Source of the DNA: Casuarina equisetifolia
Lineage: Eukaryota; Streptophyta; Magnoliopsida; Fagales; Casuarinaceae
Assembly (NCBI GenBank): GCA_028551475.1
Contig: CM052362.1
Coordinates: 10,167,354 to 10,231,353, forward strand
Length of the DNA: 64,000 nt
Reading direction: 5' to 3'
The position numbers and the translations under genes were made by a program. This document shows, piece by piece, positions 26,194 to 37,400 of this stretch (within the stretch, counting starts at the first letter, position 1; every line of letters starts with the position of its first letter). The notes beneath the pieces were generated by a model. That model made no database searches. It saw only the letters and a program-made list of their open reading frames with translations, and had not been told where the DNA came from.

Positions 26194-26636
26194 TCAACTC
26201 CGGCGGCATTCACTTGATTACTTCTAATCTACGTAACTTTTATCTGTTTGTGTTTCCTCGCGTATGAAATAACCTTCGGTTGTTGTATCTGTTTGTGGCT
26301 CTCTCCAAGGAACCTTAGTCATGAATATTGTGTTTGTTTTATCTGTTTCTAGTTCTTGTAATATAACTGTCTTTGTGTACGATATAAATGTCTATTTTTG
26401 TAACGAAAGACTCTTATCTTTTAAATTTACCTCTTAGCGGAAGAACATAAGAATGTTTGGAACCATATCTTTTGTGTGACTAGTTGCTTCTTACCTTGGG
26501 ATCATCAAACTGCTCGTTGGGCATTACATTTGGTAGAGTTATTACGTGTAGGGGTGGGGGAGCGGGAACGCAACGCCGTTCTGTAGGCGTTGATTTCCTT
26601 GTTTAAAAAATTTATATGTTTTATTACCAAACAACC
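26194..26636 (+). other. 3' flank of peptide copy 1, shared with copy 2
   Basis: AGCTTCAAATGATCAACTCC and TTTTATCTGTTTGTGTTTCC, followed by several hundred bases, match the 3' flank of copy 2 (about 41158-41440). GTTGATTTCCTTGTTTA near 26590 matches 41619-41635, where the F-box/kelch fragment of copy 2 lies. Homology stops at the gypsy insertion. Confidence 0.7.
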
Positions 26637-27140
26637 TGTTACATGGCTCAAGGAGAAGCAAACGAGTACCTAAAAGCCAGCCAGGTCAGTCTCCTAGCAA
26701 CTGGCAACTCTTGCTGCAACAAGACCATAACGTGAAGGGGAAGGATACTGACGCAAGCATTAATGGTTGAAAGACAAGAGAAGTGAAGGGAGAAGAATGG
26801 GAAGCACATTTGTATGGTCAAGTCTTTTATTGTCAGGCTAGTTATAGCCTTTGTAATGATAGCTTTCAGACTATGTTTTGTACAACAAGAACGAGCTGTG
26901 TATAAGCTCTTTGGTATGGATGAAAAAGGCAGGAATGAACTTGGCTGAAAGGTGAAATCTCCCTTAGAGATTTTCTGAGGTTACCGACTCCCTCTATAGA
27001 GTCGTGCTGTGCATTTGTTCTGTTGTTTAATCAGTTCGTCACCATAGGTAGAGGGAATAGGAAGAAGTTTATTCCGCTGAACCTGCAAGATCTTCCACCA
27101 CAGCGGCCATTCACTCGATCCTACCAAAAAGAACTTAACA
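26637..27140 (+). repeat. Gypsy element 5' LTR
   Basis: 504 bp, TG...CA, near-identical to 31595-32098. Confidence 0.96.
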
Positions 27141-27142
27141 AA

Positions 27143-27158
27143 GTGGCATCAGAGCCGG
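27143..27158 (+). other. Gypsy element primer-binding site
   Basis: GTGGCATCAGAGCCGG lies two bases after the LTR. TGGYATCAGAGCC matches the complement of the initiator tRNA-Met 3' end. Confidence 0.88.
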
Positions 27159-27160
27159 TT

Positions 27161-27709
27161 ATGGCCAACGAGCGGGTTGAGCGGCTGGAGTCCGAAATGT
27201 CTGGGATTGACCGGCGACTTAGAGACTTGTCAGATTCTGTTCAGCAGATTCTTTTAGCACTCACCACCAAGAATGGGGAGTCCAACCGAGAAAATACCAA
27301 CGGAGAGGGGTCTTCTCATGGGCCACATGGAGATGAGGAAGAACAAGTTAAAGAGCCAGACTCTTGTACCAGCAGCATTAAACCAAGGAGCGTGAAGATG
27401 AAATTTCCCCGGTTTGACGGCAATGGTGATCCCCATGACTGGATCAACAGGGCAACCCATTTCTTTGAGCTTCACCGCACTGCAGACAAAGACAAGGTTT
27501 CGTGGGCGACATGGAACCTTGAAGGGGATGCCCAGGTATGGTTTCAACTACTCAAATCTAAGCGTAAGGGTGAACCTATTATGTGAGAAGAATTAGAGAA
27601 AGAGATGATACAAAGATGTGGGGTTTCTGATTTCTTAAGTGGGTATGGGGAGTTAACTAAATTGCAGCAAATGGGTTCAGTAGATGAATATCACAAGTAG
27701 TTTTCTAGG
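27161..27709 (+). pseudogene. Gypsy gag, N-terminal part, with two in-frame stops
   Basis: It starts at ATG 27161 (MANERVERLE), just after the primer site; the open frame running back into the LTR is incidental. A coiled-coil-like acidic N-terminus is followed by the retrotransposon gag core (FPRFDGNGDPHDWINRATHFFELH ... WATWNLEGDAQVWFQ, in two pieces around 27400-27560). TGA at 27584-27586 and TAG at 27698-27700 interrupt it; the same frame continues into the next segment. Confidence 0.9.
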
Positions 27710-29908
27710 GTGTTACTGCGATCTGGCACTCTTACAGAGCTGCAAGAAGTCTTGGGATTTGTTAGTGGGTTAAAAGAAGAAATTAAGAAGGAAGTAGCAG
27801 CTAAGAAACCCTCCACCATGGCTGATGTAGTGGAGTTAGCTAGGCTGTATGAACCAAAACCTGTTGAAAAGAAGTTGACAGGCCTTCCTAATAGGAAACC
27901 GATAACTTACGGGGTGGTCCATGCCAACCCTTCCAGGGTTACAGTACCAGTTAGGAGGATGTTACCCTCAGACCTTCAAGAAAGGAGACGTAAAGGCTTA
28001 TGCTTTAGTTGTGACGAAAAGTTTATGCCAGGACACAGATGTAAGAAGCTTTTTATTCTGCAAGGATCTTGGTCGTGTGAAGAAGAAGGGGAATATGTAG
28101 AGATGGAAGCTGGCAGTGCTGGGGAAGATGAAGAGCATGTGGAGATATCAGTTAATGCCATGTATGGCACTCCGAAACTTGAAACTATGATAGTGGAAGG
28201 GGGTGTGTTAGGAGGGAAAGAGGAGATAAGGTTTTTGGTGGACTCGGGTAGTACCCACAATTTTGTGAATTACCAGTTGGCTAAGAAATTGGGGTTACAA
28301 CCGAAAGTGGAAGGAAAAATTGTGGTAACAGTGGCTGGTGGAGGTAAATTAGTAAGCCAGGGGGTATGCAAGGGGGTTGAGGTTCAGCTCCAAGGGACCA
28401 AAATGAAGATGGATCTGTTTTTGTTAACTTTACAGGGAACTGAAGCTATTTTGGGTTGCCAATGGTTACGCACCTTAGGAAAAATTATTTGGGACTTTAC
28501 CACTATGGAGATGGAATTCTGGGTGAGAGGAGTACTAGTGTTACTGAGGGGAATACACAGCCCAGTTAGAAGGAAGGAATGCGATCTAGGAAAGGCTCTG
28601 GTAGGTGCTAAGAATAAAAAAGGGGTAGAGAAAGGGTGTGATAGTGAATTATGGTTAACTGAGACAGAAGAGGAGGGAAAGGAGAAATTGGAACCTGAGG
28701 CACAAGTAGAGTTGGAAGAGTTACTTAAACGTTTTAAGGATGTCTTTAGTGAACCGGTTGGCTTGCCTCCAGCTAGATTCCATGACCACAAAATTCCATT
28801 AAAGGAAGGGGTCCAAGCAGTGTCTGTGAACCCTTATAGATACCCTTATCATCAGAAGATTGAACTTGAAAAAATAGTAGAAGAATTACTGGCTGCAGGA
28901 ATCATCAAGCCTAGTAATAGTCCTTATTCGGCCTCAATTCTATTAGTGAAAAAAACTGATAGGGGATGGCGGTTATGTGTGGATTTTAGAGCCCTAAACC
29001 AACAAACTGTTAAGGATATGTTCCCTATACCTACTGTGGATGAGTTGCTAGATGAGTTAAAGGGAGCACAAGTCTTTTCCAAGTTAGATCTCAAGTCTGG
29101 ATATTATCAAATTCGAATGGCACCACAAGACATACCAAAGACAGCCTTTCGAACCCATCATGGCCATTATGAGTTTATGGTCATGCCTTTTGGGTTGGCC
29201 AACGCTCCATCCACCTTCCAAGCCCTTATGAATTTCGTGTTTAAAGAGATGTTGAGGAAGTTCACCTTAGTGTTCTTTGATGACATCCTTGTATATAGCA
29301 AGGACTGGAAAGAACACTTACAGCACTTGGAAATTGTTTTAGAGAGGTTGAGAAACCAGCAGCTGTATGTGAAGAGATCAAAATGTGCCTTTGGACAGAA
29401 GAGCCTCAAGTTCCTCAGCCATAGGATCTCAGGTGAAGGAGTCTCTGTTGATGCTGAAAAGGTGCGGGCAGTGTTAGAATGGCCTCAACCCAGAAACATC
29501 AAGGAGCTCAGGGGATTCCTAGGACTTACTGGGTATTATAGGAGGTTTGTAGAAGGCTATGGGAAACTAGCAGAACCCTTAACGAAGCTGCTAAAGAAGG
29601 ACTCCTTTGGGTGGAATGAGAAGGCGGAGGAAGCCTTTAAGGCCCTAAAGAAGGTATTAACCGAAACCCCTGTTTTAGCCCTTCTTGATTTTAGTAAACC
29701 CTTCCTTATTGAGTGTGATGCTAGTGGTTCCGGAGTAGGGGTAGTGCTTATGCAAGATAGAAGGCCTATAGCCTATTTCAGCAAGGTGTTACATGGTAAG
29801 AATGCCAACATGTCAACTTATGATAAGGAAATGATGGCTCTCATTCTTGTTGTCCAACGTTGGAGACACTACTTACTAGGCAAACCTTTCATAGTACGGA
29901 CTGATTAG
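27710..29908 (+). pseudogene. Gypsy gag C-terminus, protease, reverse transcriptase, start of RNase H
   Basis: A long open segment in the same frame as gag. In order: gag C-terminus; a variant zinc knuckle CFSCDEKFMPGHRC; protease LVDSGSTHNFV; RT with LCVDFRALN, FSKLDLKSGY and the catalytic FFDDILVYS; connection and RNase H starting IECDASGSGVG and reaching TYDKEMMALI. It ends at TAG 29906-29908, where the family normally has a Gln codon, and the frame continues directly into RSLKYLWEQR. Confidence 0.93.
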
Positions 29909-30415
29909 AGAAGTTTGAAATACTTGTGGGAACAAAGGATAGCTACACCGACACAACAAAGATGGTTAGCAAAACTAATGGGGTATGACTTCTCTATAGA
30001 ATTCAAACCTGGCAAGGAAAATGGAGCTGCTGATGCACTATCCAGGAGGAGGGAAGTTAGGACCGGAAGGGATTGGGAGGAAGAAGAGAGTGCTGTAGAT
30101 GGAAAGGAGGCAGAGGGGATTACGGAAGGAGAGTTGAGAGAAATTTCCAGACCTCTACCGCTTTGGTTAGACTCAATAAAAGAAGCTGTGCAAAAAGATG
30201 AAAAGATGCAGAAACTGGTTACCACTATACAGAATGGGGAGGCCATCGGACCCTGGGGGTTCAGAGAAGGTGTAGTTTTCTGGAAAGACAGAATTTACCT
30301 ACCTCAGGACTCACCTCTAATTCCCTTGATATTGCAAGAATTCCACAATGGCACACATGAAGGGTACCACAAGACATTCCATAGACTTAAAGGGGTCTTT
30401 TATTGGAGCAAATGA
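29909..30415 (+). pseudogene. Gypsy RNase H C-terminus and integrase N-terminus
   Basis: In frame with the preceding segment after TAG 29906. It carries the RNase H end (KPGKENGAADALSRR) and the integrase zinc-finger histidines (EFHNGTHEGYH). It stops at TGA 30413-30415 because of a one-base-type frameshift near 30400; the partner cysteines CGICQKHK lie in the next frame. Confidence 0.88.
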
Positions 30416-31728
30416 GCAAGGATGTGCTAAGCTTTGTGAAGCATTGCGGGATATGCCAGAAGCATAAGTGGGAGAATTTATCACCCCCAGGACTGCTGCA
30501 ACCTCTTCCAATCCCTAATGAGACCTGGACAGATATTTCAATGGACTTTATAGATGGGTTGCCTCCATGCCAAGGTAAAACTTCCATCTTAGTGATCATT
30601 GATAGACTTTCTAAATTTGGACACTTCATCCCAATCTCCCACCCATACACTGCCAGTTCAGTAGCACAGATTTTCTTTGAGCACATCTTCAAGCTTTACG
30701 GAATGCCAAAATCAATAGTAAGTGATCGAGGGGCTACCTTTACAAGTGCCTTTTGGCAAGAACTGTTTAGACTCCATGGTACTAGCTTCAACATGTCTTC
30801 TGCATACCACCCCCAAACCGATGGCCAATCTGAAGTTGCTAATAGAGTGATACAAATGTATTTGAGGTGTTTTGTAGGGGATAGGCCTAAGGAGTGGTGC
30901 AAGTGGTTGCCATGGGCTTCCTACTGCTATAATACTAGTGTGCATGCCTCAAGTGGGAAAACTCCCTATGAGATTGTGTATGGGAAACCTTCCCCGACCT
31001 TGTTAACATATGTACCAGGGGCTACAGCAGTGGAGTTAGTAGAAAGGGAGTTGTTCCAACGTGATCAGACCTTAAGAGTCCTCCGGGAGAAGTTAGCATC
31101 TGCCCAAAATAGGATGAAAACTTACCATGATAAGAAGAGGAGAGAAATTCACTTCCAAGAGGGAGAGATGGTGTATTTGAGGTTACAACCCTACCAACAG
31201 ACCTCTGCTGCCTTGAGGAGGTTCCACAAACTTAGCCCAAGGTTTTATGGGCCCTTTGAGATAGAGAAGAAAGTGGGGGAAGTAGCTTATAAACTTAAGT
31301 TGCCGTTAGGGACTCAAATACACCCAGTATTCCATGTTTCTTGTCTAAAGAAACATCTAGGAGCCACAGATAAGTTCCAGACTGTGTTGCCAGAAATGTT
31401 AGAAACAGGTGAAGGATTGACAGCAACTCCGAAAGCCCTCCTAGACAGAAGAATTCGAGGAAGACAAGTTGAGATCCTAATTCATTGGGAGGGGCTATCT
31501 CCAACAGATGCCACATGGGAACGATTGTCAGATATGAAGGCGAGATTTCCAGATCACAACCTTGAGGACAAGGTTTATGTTAAGGAGGGAGGAATGTTAC
31601 GTGGCTCGAGGAAAAGCAAACGAGTACCTAAAAGCCAGCCAGGTCAGTCCCCTAGCAACTGGCAACTCTTGCTGCAACAGGACCATAACGTGAAGGGGAA
31701 GGATACTGACGCAAGCATTAATGGTTGA
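30403..31728 (+). pseudogene. Gypsy integrase core and chromodomain, ending inside the 3' LTR
   Basis: Integrase continues with CGICQKHK, the core Asp in ISMDFIDGLP, SDRGATFTS and the Glu of HPQTDGQSEVANR, then a GPFEI/HPVFHVS domain and a C-terminal chromodomain-like stretch (EILIHWEGLSPTDATWE). The frame runs 134 bases into the 3' LTR, which therefore encodes the final 44 residues. It is offset by a frameshift from the upstream part of pol. Confidence 0.92.
31582..31594 (+). other. Gypsy polypurine tract
   Basis: AAGGAGGGAGGAA directly precedes the 3' LTR. It is also coding (KEGG). Confidence 0.85.
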
Positions 31729-32098
31729 AAGACAAGAGAAGTGAAGGGAGAAGAATGGGAAGCACGTTTGTATGGTCAAGTCTTTTGTTGTCAGGCTAGT
31801 TATAGCCTTTGTAATGATAGCTTTCAGACTATGTTTTGTACAACAAGAACGAGCTGTGTATAAGCTCTTTGGTATGGATGAAAAAGGCAGGAATGAACTT
31901 GGCTGAAAGGTGAAATCTCCCTTAGAGATTTTCTGAGGTTACGGACTCCCTCTATAGAGCCATGCTGTGCATTTGTTTTGTTGTTTAATCAGTTCGTCAC
32001 CATAGGTAGAGGGAATAGGAAGAAGTTTATTCCGCTGAACCTGCAGGATCTTCCACCACAGCGGCCATTCACTCGATCCTACCAAAAAGAACTTAACA
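31595..32098 (+). repeat. Gypsy element 3' LTR
   Basis: 504 bp, the partner of 26637-27140, followed by CAACC. Confidence 0.96.
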
Positions 32099-32103
32099 CA
32101 ACC

Positions 32104-33620
32104 TTTCAGCTTCAATCCTCGCAACCTCACAGGAGCGCCACTCCCGTAGTTGGAGCAAGTTTCTCTCATAGGATTTAGCAGAATTCAAAGAATTGATTGA
32201 CTCTTCAAATCCAACTCATAGGGTCCTCTGTGCCATTGAATTTTGAAAAAAATTTGGGTTCACCATCCTTGGAATGTTGTTGTATTGGTGGTATGCTATC
32301 TACCATTAATTTGTTGGTTTGATAGCAACTCAAGAAATGAGGATTGAATTGGATTTAAATTAAGCCCTAGTTGATTGAAAACTATTTTCCTAAAATTTAC
32401 TTAACATGATGTGTTATAGGGTATGGTAGCAATCTAAGACAAACAATCATCATTTGTAAAAGAACTTAATTAAAAATTCAAATGTAAAATACACTTGATA
32501 TCCTATAAAATATCAGTGTAGAGATTAAATCACAACATTAAAGAATTTGCACAAATAGTGACAAACTAAGATTGAATAAATTTGCAATGTGAAAATCTTC
32601 AGCAATTTTCTTAAGATAAAAACTACAACAAATGAGCATGAGAGCAAATGATAGAAACAAAGGAATTTGAGTAGTTTGGTCCACACTAATCTCATTTAGA
32701 ACTATATCATTTGTTCCCTAACTAAGCTAGTAAGAGTAGTTGAATACAAAATATTCTTTGTACACCAATCTCTTTTACCAAAAAGAAGATAATTCATTCA
32801 CCTATGCTCTTGAACATTACAACACCTTTTGACAAGCCAACTTACCCACCTAACTTAAATACATCAAATTGGGTAAGGAAGAAAAAATCTAAATTTAACC
32901 GTTTTCTAATTTGGGGTAATCTAGTCTGATCAACTAAGGATTTCAACATCATAGCTATATTGGGGTGTCCCTTTTGGCCTACCGGCAAAAGTGCCAAGTA
33001 TTTTGACCGGCCACGGTACTGGTTTCATCAAAAGAAAAGTATTAATCCCATTGTCGAAACACAATTATTTTGACCGCCACATGATTTCAATGAATATTAC
33101 AATGATGTGTTTTCAATACTTTATTTTTTCCACACTTCCTTGGCTCCCTAGGTAATTACATCAGTTCCTTCAATACTTCTAAAGAGATAGACAAGCTAAT
33201 TCAAACCAAAACACTGACCTACCCTAAGAGTAGTTTCATTCTCATAACCAACATATACTACTCTATCAGGGATTTGAGGAAATTCATTGAGGGAGGGGAA
33301 GTTCGAGCACTAGTCTTTCATGTTATAGAGCCCTCAAATGCTACTAAACTATCAGGGCCTAAGCCTCGGGACTTACGCTGGACCCATGTCTTTGGTTTTT
33401 GGTTTCCTTCTTTTAGTTCTCCCCACCCCAACCCTTTTTTCCCCTTTTTTGGGGCTCTGCATGCTTTAAAAATGGTCGTTTATCTATTATAACCAAGGTG
33501 GCTCTAATAGCGAACGGGGTGAAAAGCTCGAAAGTTTATTTATAAAGCGTCAGGTTTTGGAAATACAAAGAAAATGAGCATAAAATTCAGACAATAAACT
33601 AAGTGGGTCAGGTGCCAAAC
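32104..33620. other. Spacer, nothing recognised
   Basis: AT-rich. A 72-codon plus frame at 33274-33492 has no recognisable domain and is probably chance. Confidence 0.5.
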
Positions 33621-34223
33621 CAATGGAGAGGAATTTCTTATTAGCTTGGTGGAAAGGAAAAAATAAAAAATAGAAGGTGAAGGTGAAAAATAGAGAAGCT
33701 TCTTGTCATTTCCAGAATATTTGTTGGTGCATTTTAGGAAAGATACATATGTTGCTAAATCGGCCGTGTAATTAAGAGGTTATTCTATGTAATATTCTCA
33801 TAATATTCATGTATTTATTATAGTCCCTATTTAAATTAAGAATTGACCCTATTCATTCTATAGATTATCACACTAATATAGAAACAATTCACTCACTCAT
33901 AGGCTGCACCCATTCTCTCCTTTTTCTTACAAAATTCATATTTAGAGAATTACCTCTTTCAAATCGCCTCCAACTACGTCTTTGTTTTATTTTAAAAGAG
34001 TAACAGATGGGATCTGAGAAGGACCAGAGATATCCTTGTCTCCTTGCTTTAAGAGGTATGTCCATGATTATCCTTGTCTTCTTCACTTTGGAGGTATATC
34101 GATGATTATCCTTGTCATCTTACCTTTGGAGGTATGTCCATGATCATCCTTTTCTTCTTAAGTTAATGACAATATCACCTGACAAGTTTGCCGGCCATGG
34201 TTGCGTGCAATGAACATGAGGAC
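33621..34223 (+). repeat. Diverged copy of the peptide-gene upstream region, cut by copia insertion
   Basis: 33625-33715 (GAGGAATTTCTTA, GAAGGTGAAGGTGAAA, GAGAAGCTTCTTG) and 33990-34080 (GAGAAGGACCAGAGA, CTTGTCTCCTTG, GAGGTATGTCCATGATTATCC) correspond to 25485-25690 upstream of copy 1, with about 270 unrelated bases between. Removing copia element 2 joins 34223 to 40437, so this is the original distal upstream region of peptide copy 2. Confidence 0.6.
34035..34160. repeat. Three-unit tandem repeat, about 42 bp
   Basis: Units contain (T)GGAGGTATGTCCATGATTAT and CCTTGTCTTCTT, with variants in each. Single related units occur at about 25640-25680 and 55330-55380. Confidence 0.8.
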
Positions 34224-34482
34224 TCTTAGAAACCAAACCGGATCATATAAGAGGTTATAGCATGAAATCAAGTGAAGAAGCTTCTCTCTATACACTTGCT
34301 TAAAGGAAAAAGTACAAAGCCGTCTAAAGGAATAATAGGCACCGGCGAATCGCCGGTGCCCACGAATGGGCTAGGTTAAACCTAGCCCATCTCACAAACA
34401 ATTGGGCCTAAGGCCCTAATTACAATAAATGAATGAAAACAGGCCTAATGCCCAATACAACAAAAAGTAACAAATATTAACA
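34224..34482 (-). repeat. Copia element 2, 3' LTR
   Basis: 259 bp. It contains three adjacent palindromes: 11+1+11 bp beginning GGCACCGGCGA, 12+1+12 bp beginning ATGGGCTAGGTT, and GGGCC-TAA-GGCCC. Confidence 0.96.
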
Positions 34483-34497
34483 ACCCCCCTCAAGCTG
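34483..34497 (-). other. Copia element 2 polypurine tract
   Basis: On the minus strand AGCTTGAGGGGGGT directly precedes the 3' LTR and overlaps the last codon and stop of pol. Confidence 0.8.
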
Positions 34498-37400
34498 GTG
34501 ATTTGTACACATCAAATACACCAAGCTTGGAAAGAAGATAATTATGTTGTCTACTACCTAAGGCTTTGGTAAGCAGGTCGGCAGGCTGATCATGAGTCCG
34601 GATACTACGAGTCTGAATTAAGCCCCGTTGTTGTTTCTCACGAATAAAGTGACAGTCGATCTCAATATGTTTGGTCCGCTCATGAAATATGGGATTGTTC
34701 GCAATGTGGACAGCTGCTTCATTATCACAATAAAGAGGAATGGGCCGAGGGACAATCACCCATAAATCACTGAGGAGACCATGGAGCCAAACAATTTCAC
34801 AGACAGTAGTGGCCATGGCTCGATATTCTGCCTCTGAAGATGATCGAGAAACTGTAGCTTGTTTCTTGGTCCGCCAAGAAATCAAGGAATCACCCAGCTT
34901 AATGCAAAAGCCAGTGAGAGAACGCCGCGACATAGGGCAAACGGCCCAATCTGAATCACAAAACCCTGTTAACCAAAAATCCTTGTGAGAAGACATGAAG
35001 ATCCCTAATCTTGGAGTGCCTTTCAGATATTTAACAATTTTAAGGGCCATATCCATATGAGAGGATTTGGGAGCATGCATAAACTGGCTAAGGATCTGAA
35101 CTGGATAGTTAATGTCGGGCCGAGTATGAGTAAGATAAATCAGACGCCCAAGAAGTCGCTGATAAGGACCCAAATCAGTCAGGAGAGGGTCATCCACAGA
35201 AACTGGTGCACTCTCATCAAAGTTTGAAGAAGTAATCTTAAGATTTTGATCCATGGGAATTTTACAAGGCCGTGCTCCAGAGAGGCCAGCTTCTGAAACC
35301 AACTCCAAAGCGTACTTGCGCTGACTGAGACAAATACCACTCGCGGACTAAGCAATCTCAATTCCAAGAAAGTATTTAGCTTGACCCAAATCTTTCATAT
35401 GGAATTTAGAGGAAAGATGAGTTTTTACCTGTGCTATGGCCGATTCACTGTTACCAGTAATCAGCATGTCATCAACATAAAGCAAGACAGCAACAACAGT
35501 GGAGCGACGCCGGAGGGTAAACAAAGCATAATCATGCCAAGATTGGCGAAAACCAGCTTCTAGGAGAGCAGCTATAAACTTGGCGTACCATTGCCGCAAT
35601 GCCTGCTTAAGTCCATAAATAGACTTGAGTAAACGACAGACCTTGGGGGAATCTGTAGGGGAAGTCTTGATCCCTGGAGGTAGAGACATGTACACCTCCT
35701 CATGCAAGTCACCATGGAGGAAGGCGTTATGAACATCCATCTGATGTAGTGGCCAATGAAACATAGAAGCTAAAGACATGATGCATCGAACGGTGACCAT
35801 TTTAGCCAATGGTGAGAAAGTTTCTTCATAATCAATGCCATAACGTTGAGTGTAACCTTTGGCTACAAGACGAGCCTTATACCTCTCAATGGATCCATCT
35901 GCATGGTACTTAATCTTATAAACCCATCGACAACCAATTGGTTTGCGACCCGGGGGCAAAGGAACCAACATCCAAGTCTTATTAGCCTCCAATGCATGAA
36001 GTTCATTGACCATAGCATCAATCCAGCGGGGATCACGAATGGCCTCATGATAATAGTGTGGTTCCTGAATAAAAGAAATGGAGGCAATAAAGGCACGATG
36101 TGTGGGAGACAAATTGTCGAGAGTCACAAAACGAGAGATAGAATATGGAATATCACTAGGACCAGGGGGACTGATAGCAGAGACATGATTACAATGATAG
36201 TCTTGAGTCCAAATGGGTGGTCTAGCCTCTCGCTGTGAACGACAAACAAGTGGTGCGGGTGTGGCTGGAATGACTGCTGGGGAAGTGTCTACAATGGGTG
36301 AATCACTAGGGATGACATCCGTAGGTGGTGCGGGTGTGGCTGGAATGACCGCTGTGGGAGTGTCTACAATGGGTGAACCACTAGGGATGACATCCGTAGG
36401 TGAGTCTATGATGGGTGAACACACAATATCAACATCAGAAGGAACAGTGGTGAATCAGGTGAAGTGAAAGAAGGAGATGGGTCAGGGAGAACCGGGTCAG
36501 AGACAGACTGGGGACTTACTGATGGAACTGAAACTGAACTCAGCTCTAAAGAGGAAAAAGACTGGTCTTCAGCAAGGGAAGTAGTTGACGGAGAGGGCAC
36601 AAGCTGAGAAAAGGGAAAAACAGATTCATGAAAGACAACATCCCTAACAACCAAGAAATTACGAGTGGCAAGGTCAAGAACTCGATAACCCTTTTAGGAC
36701 GAAGGGTAACCCATAAATACACAAGCCACAGCACGTGGGGCAAATTTATCTCCACGTGGTATGACTGCAGCATAACAAAGACACCCAAAAACTCGAAGGT
36801 GAGATATGTAAGGAGGTTTCCCAAAAAGAACATCAAACGGTGTTTTCCCATCTAAGACAGGAGTAGGGAGGTGGTTTATAATATGGGTGGCGGTCAAAAC
36901 ACACTCTCCCCAATACCTTATTGGAACATCAGCCTGAAAACGCAAGGCTCGTGCAACATCGAGAATATGGCGATGTTTGCGCTTAACAACACCGTTCTCC
37001 TGAGGTGTGTAGACACAAGAACTCTCATGATGGACTCACAAAGCTCAAGAAAGGAAATACACTTATGACTAAAAAACTCGGAACCATTGTCAGAGCGTAC
37101 TCGACGAACTCTAGAACGGAATTGGGTTTTAACCATGGCAAAGAAGGAACGCAAGAAAAGCAAAGCTTGACTTTTGTAACGCATAAGAAAAACCCAAGTC
37201 CCTCGTAAAAAATCATCAACAATGGTCAAAAAGTAACGAGAGCCATCATGATTAAGGGTGCGATGGGGCCCCCAGATGTCAACATGCACTAATTCAAAAA
37301 TAGAACTAGTACGCGAGGTGCTAGTAGAAAAAGGAAGGCGTGTCTATTTAGCCAGGGGACAAATGGGGCAAAAGGAACTAGAAGATTTATAACATGAAGA

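Larger units (their letters stand above)
26637..32098 (+). mobile_element. Ty3/gypsy LTR retrotransposon with chromodomain, decayed
   Basis: 504-bp LTRs at both ends (TGTTAC...TTAACA), 5-bp target duplication CAACC (26632-26636 and 32099-32103), tRNA-iMet-type primer site, polypurine tract, and gag, protease, RT, RNase H, integrase, chromodomain in that order, which defines a chromovirus-type gypsy element. LTRs differ at roughly a dozen positions by eye (about 2%). The reading frame is broken by in-frame stops at 27584, 27698 and 29906 and by a frameshift near 30400-30416, so this copy is probably non-autonomous. Confidence 0.97.
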
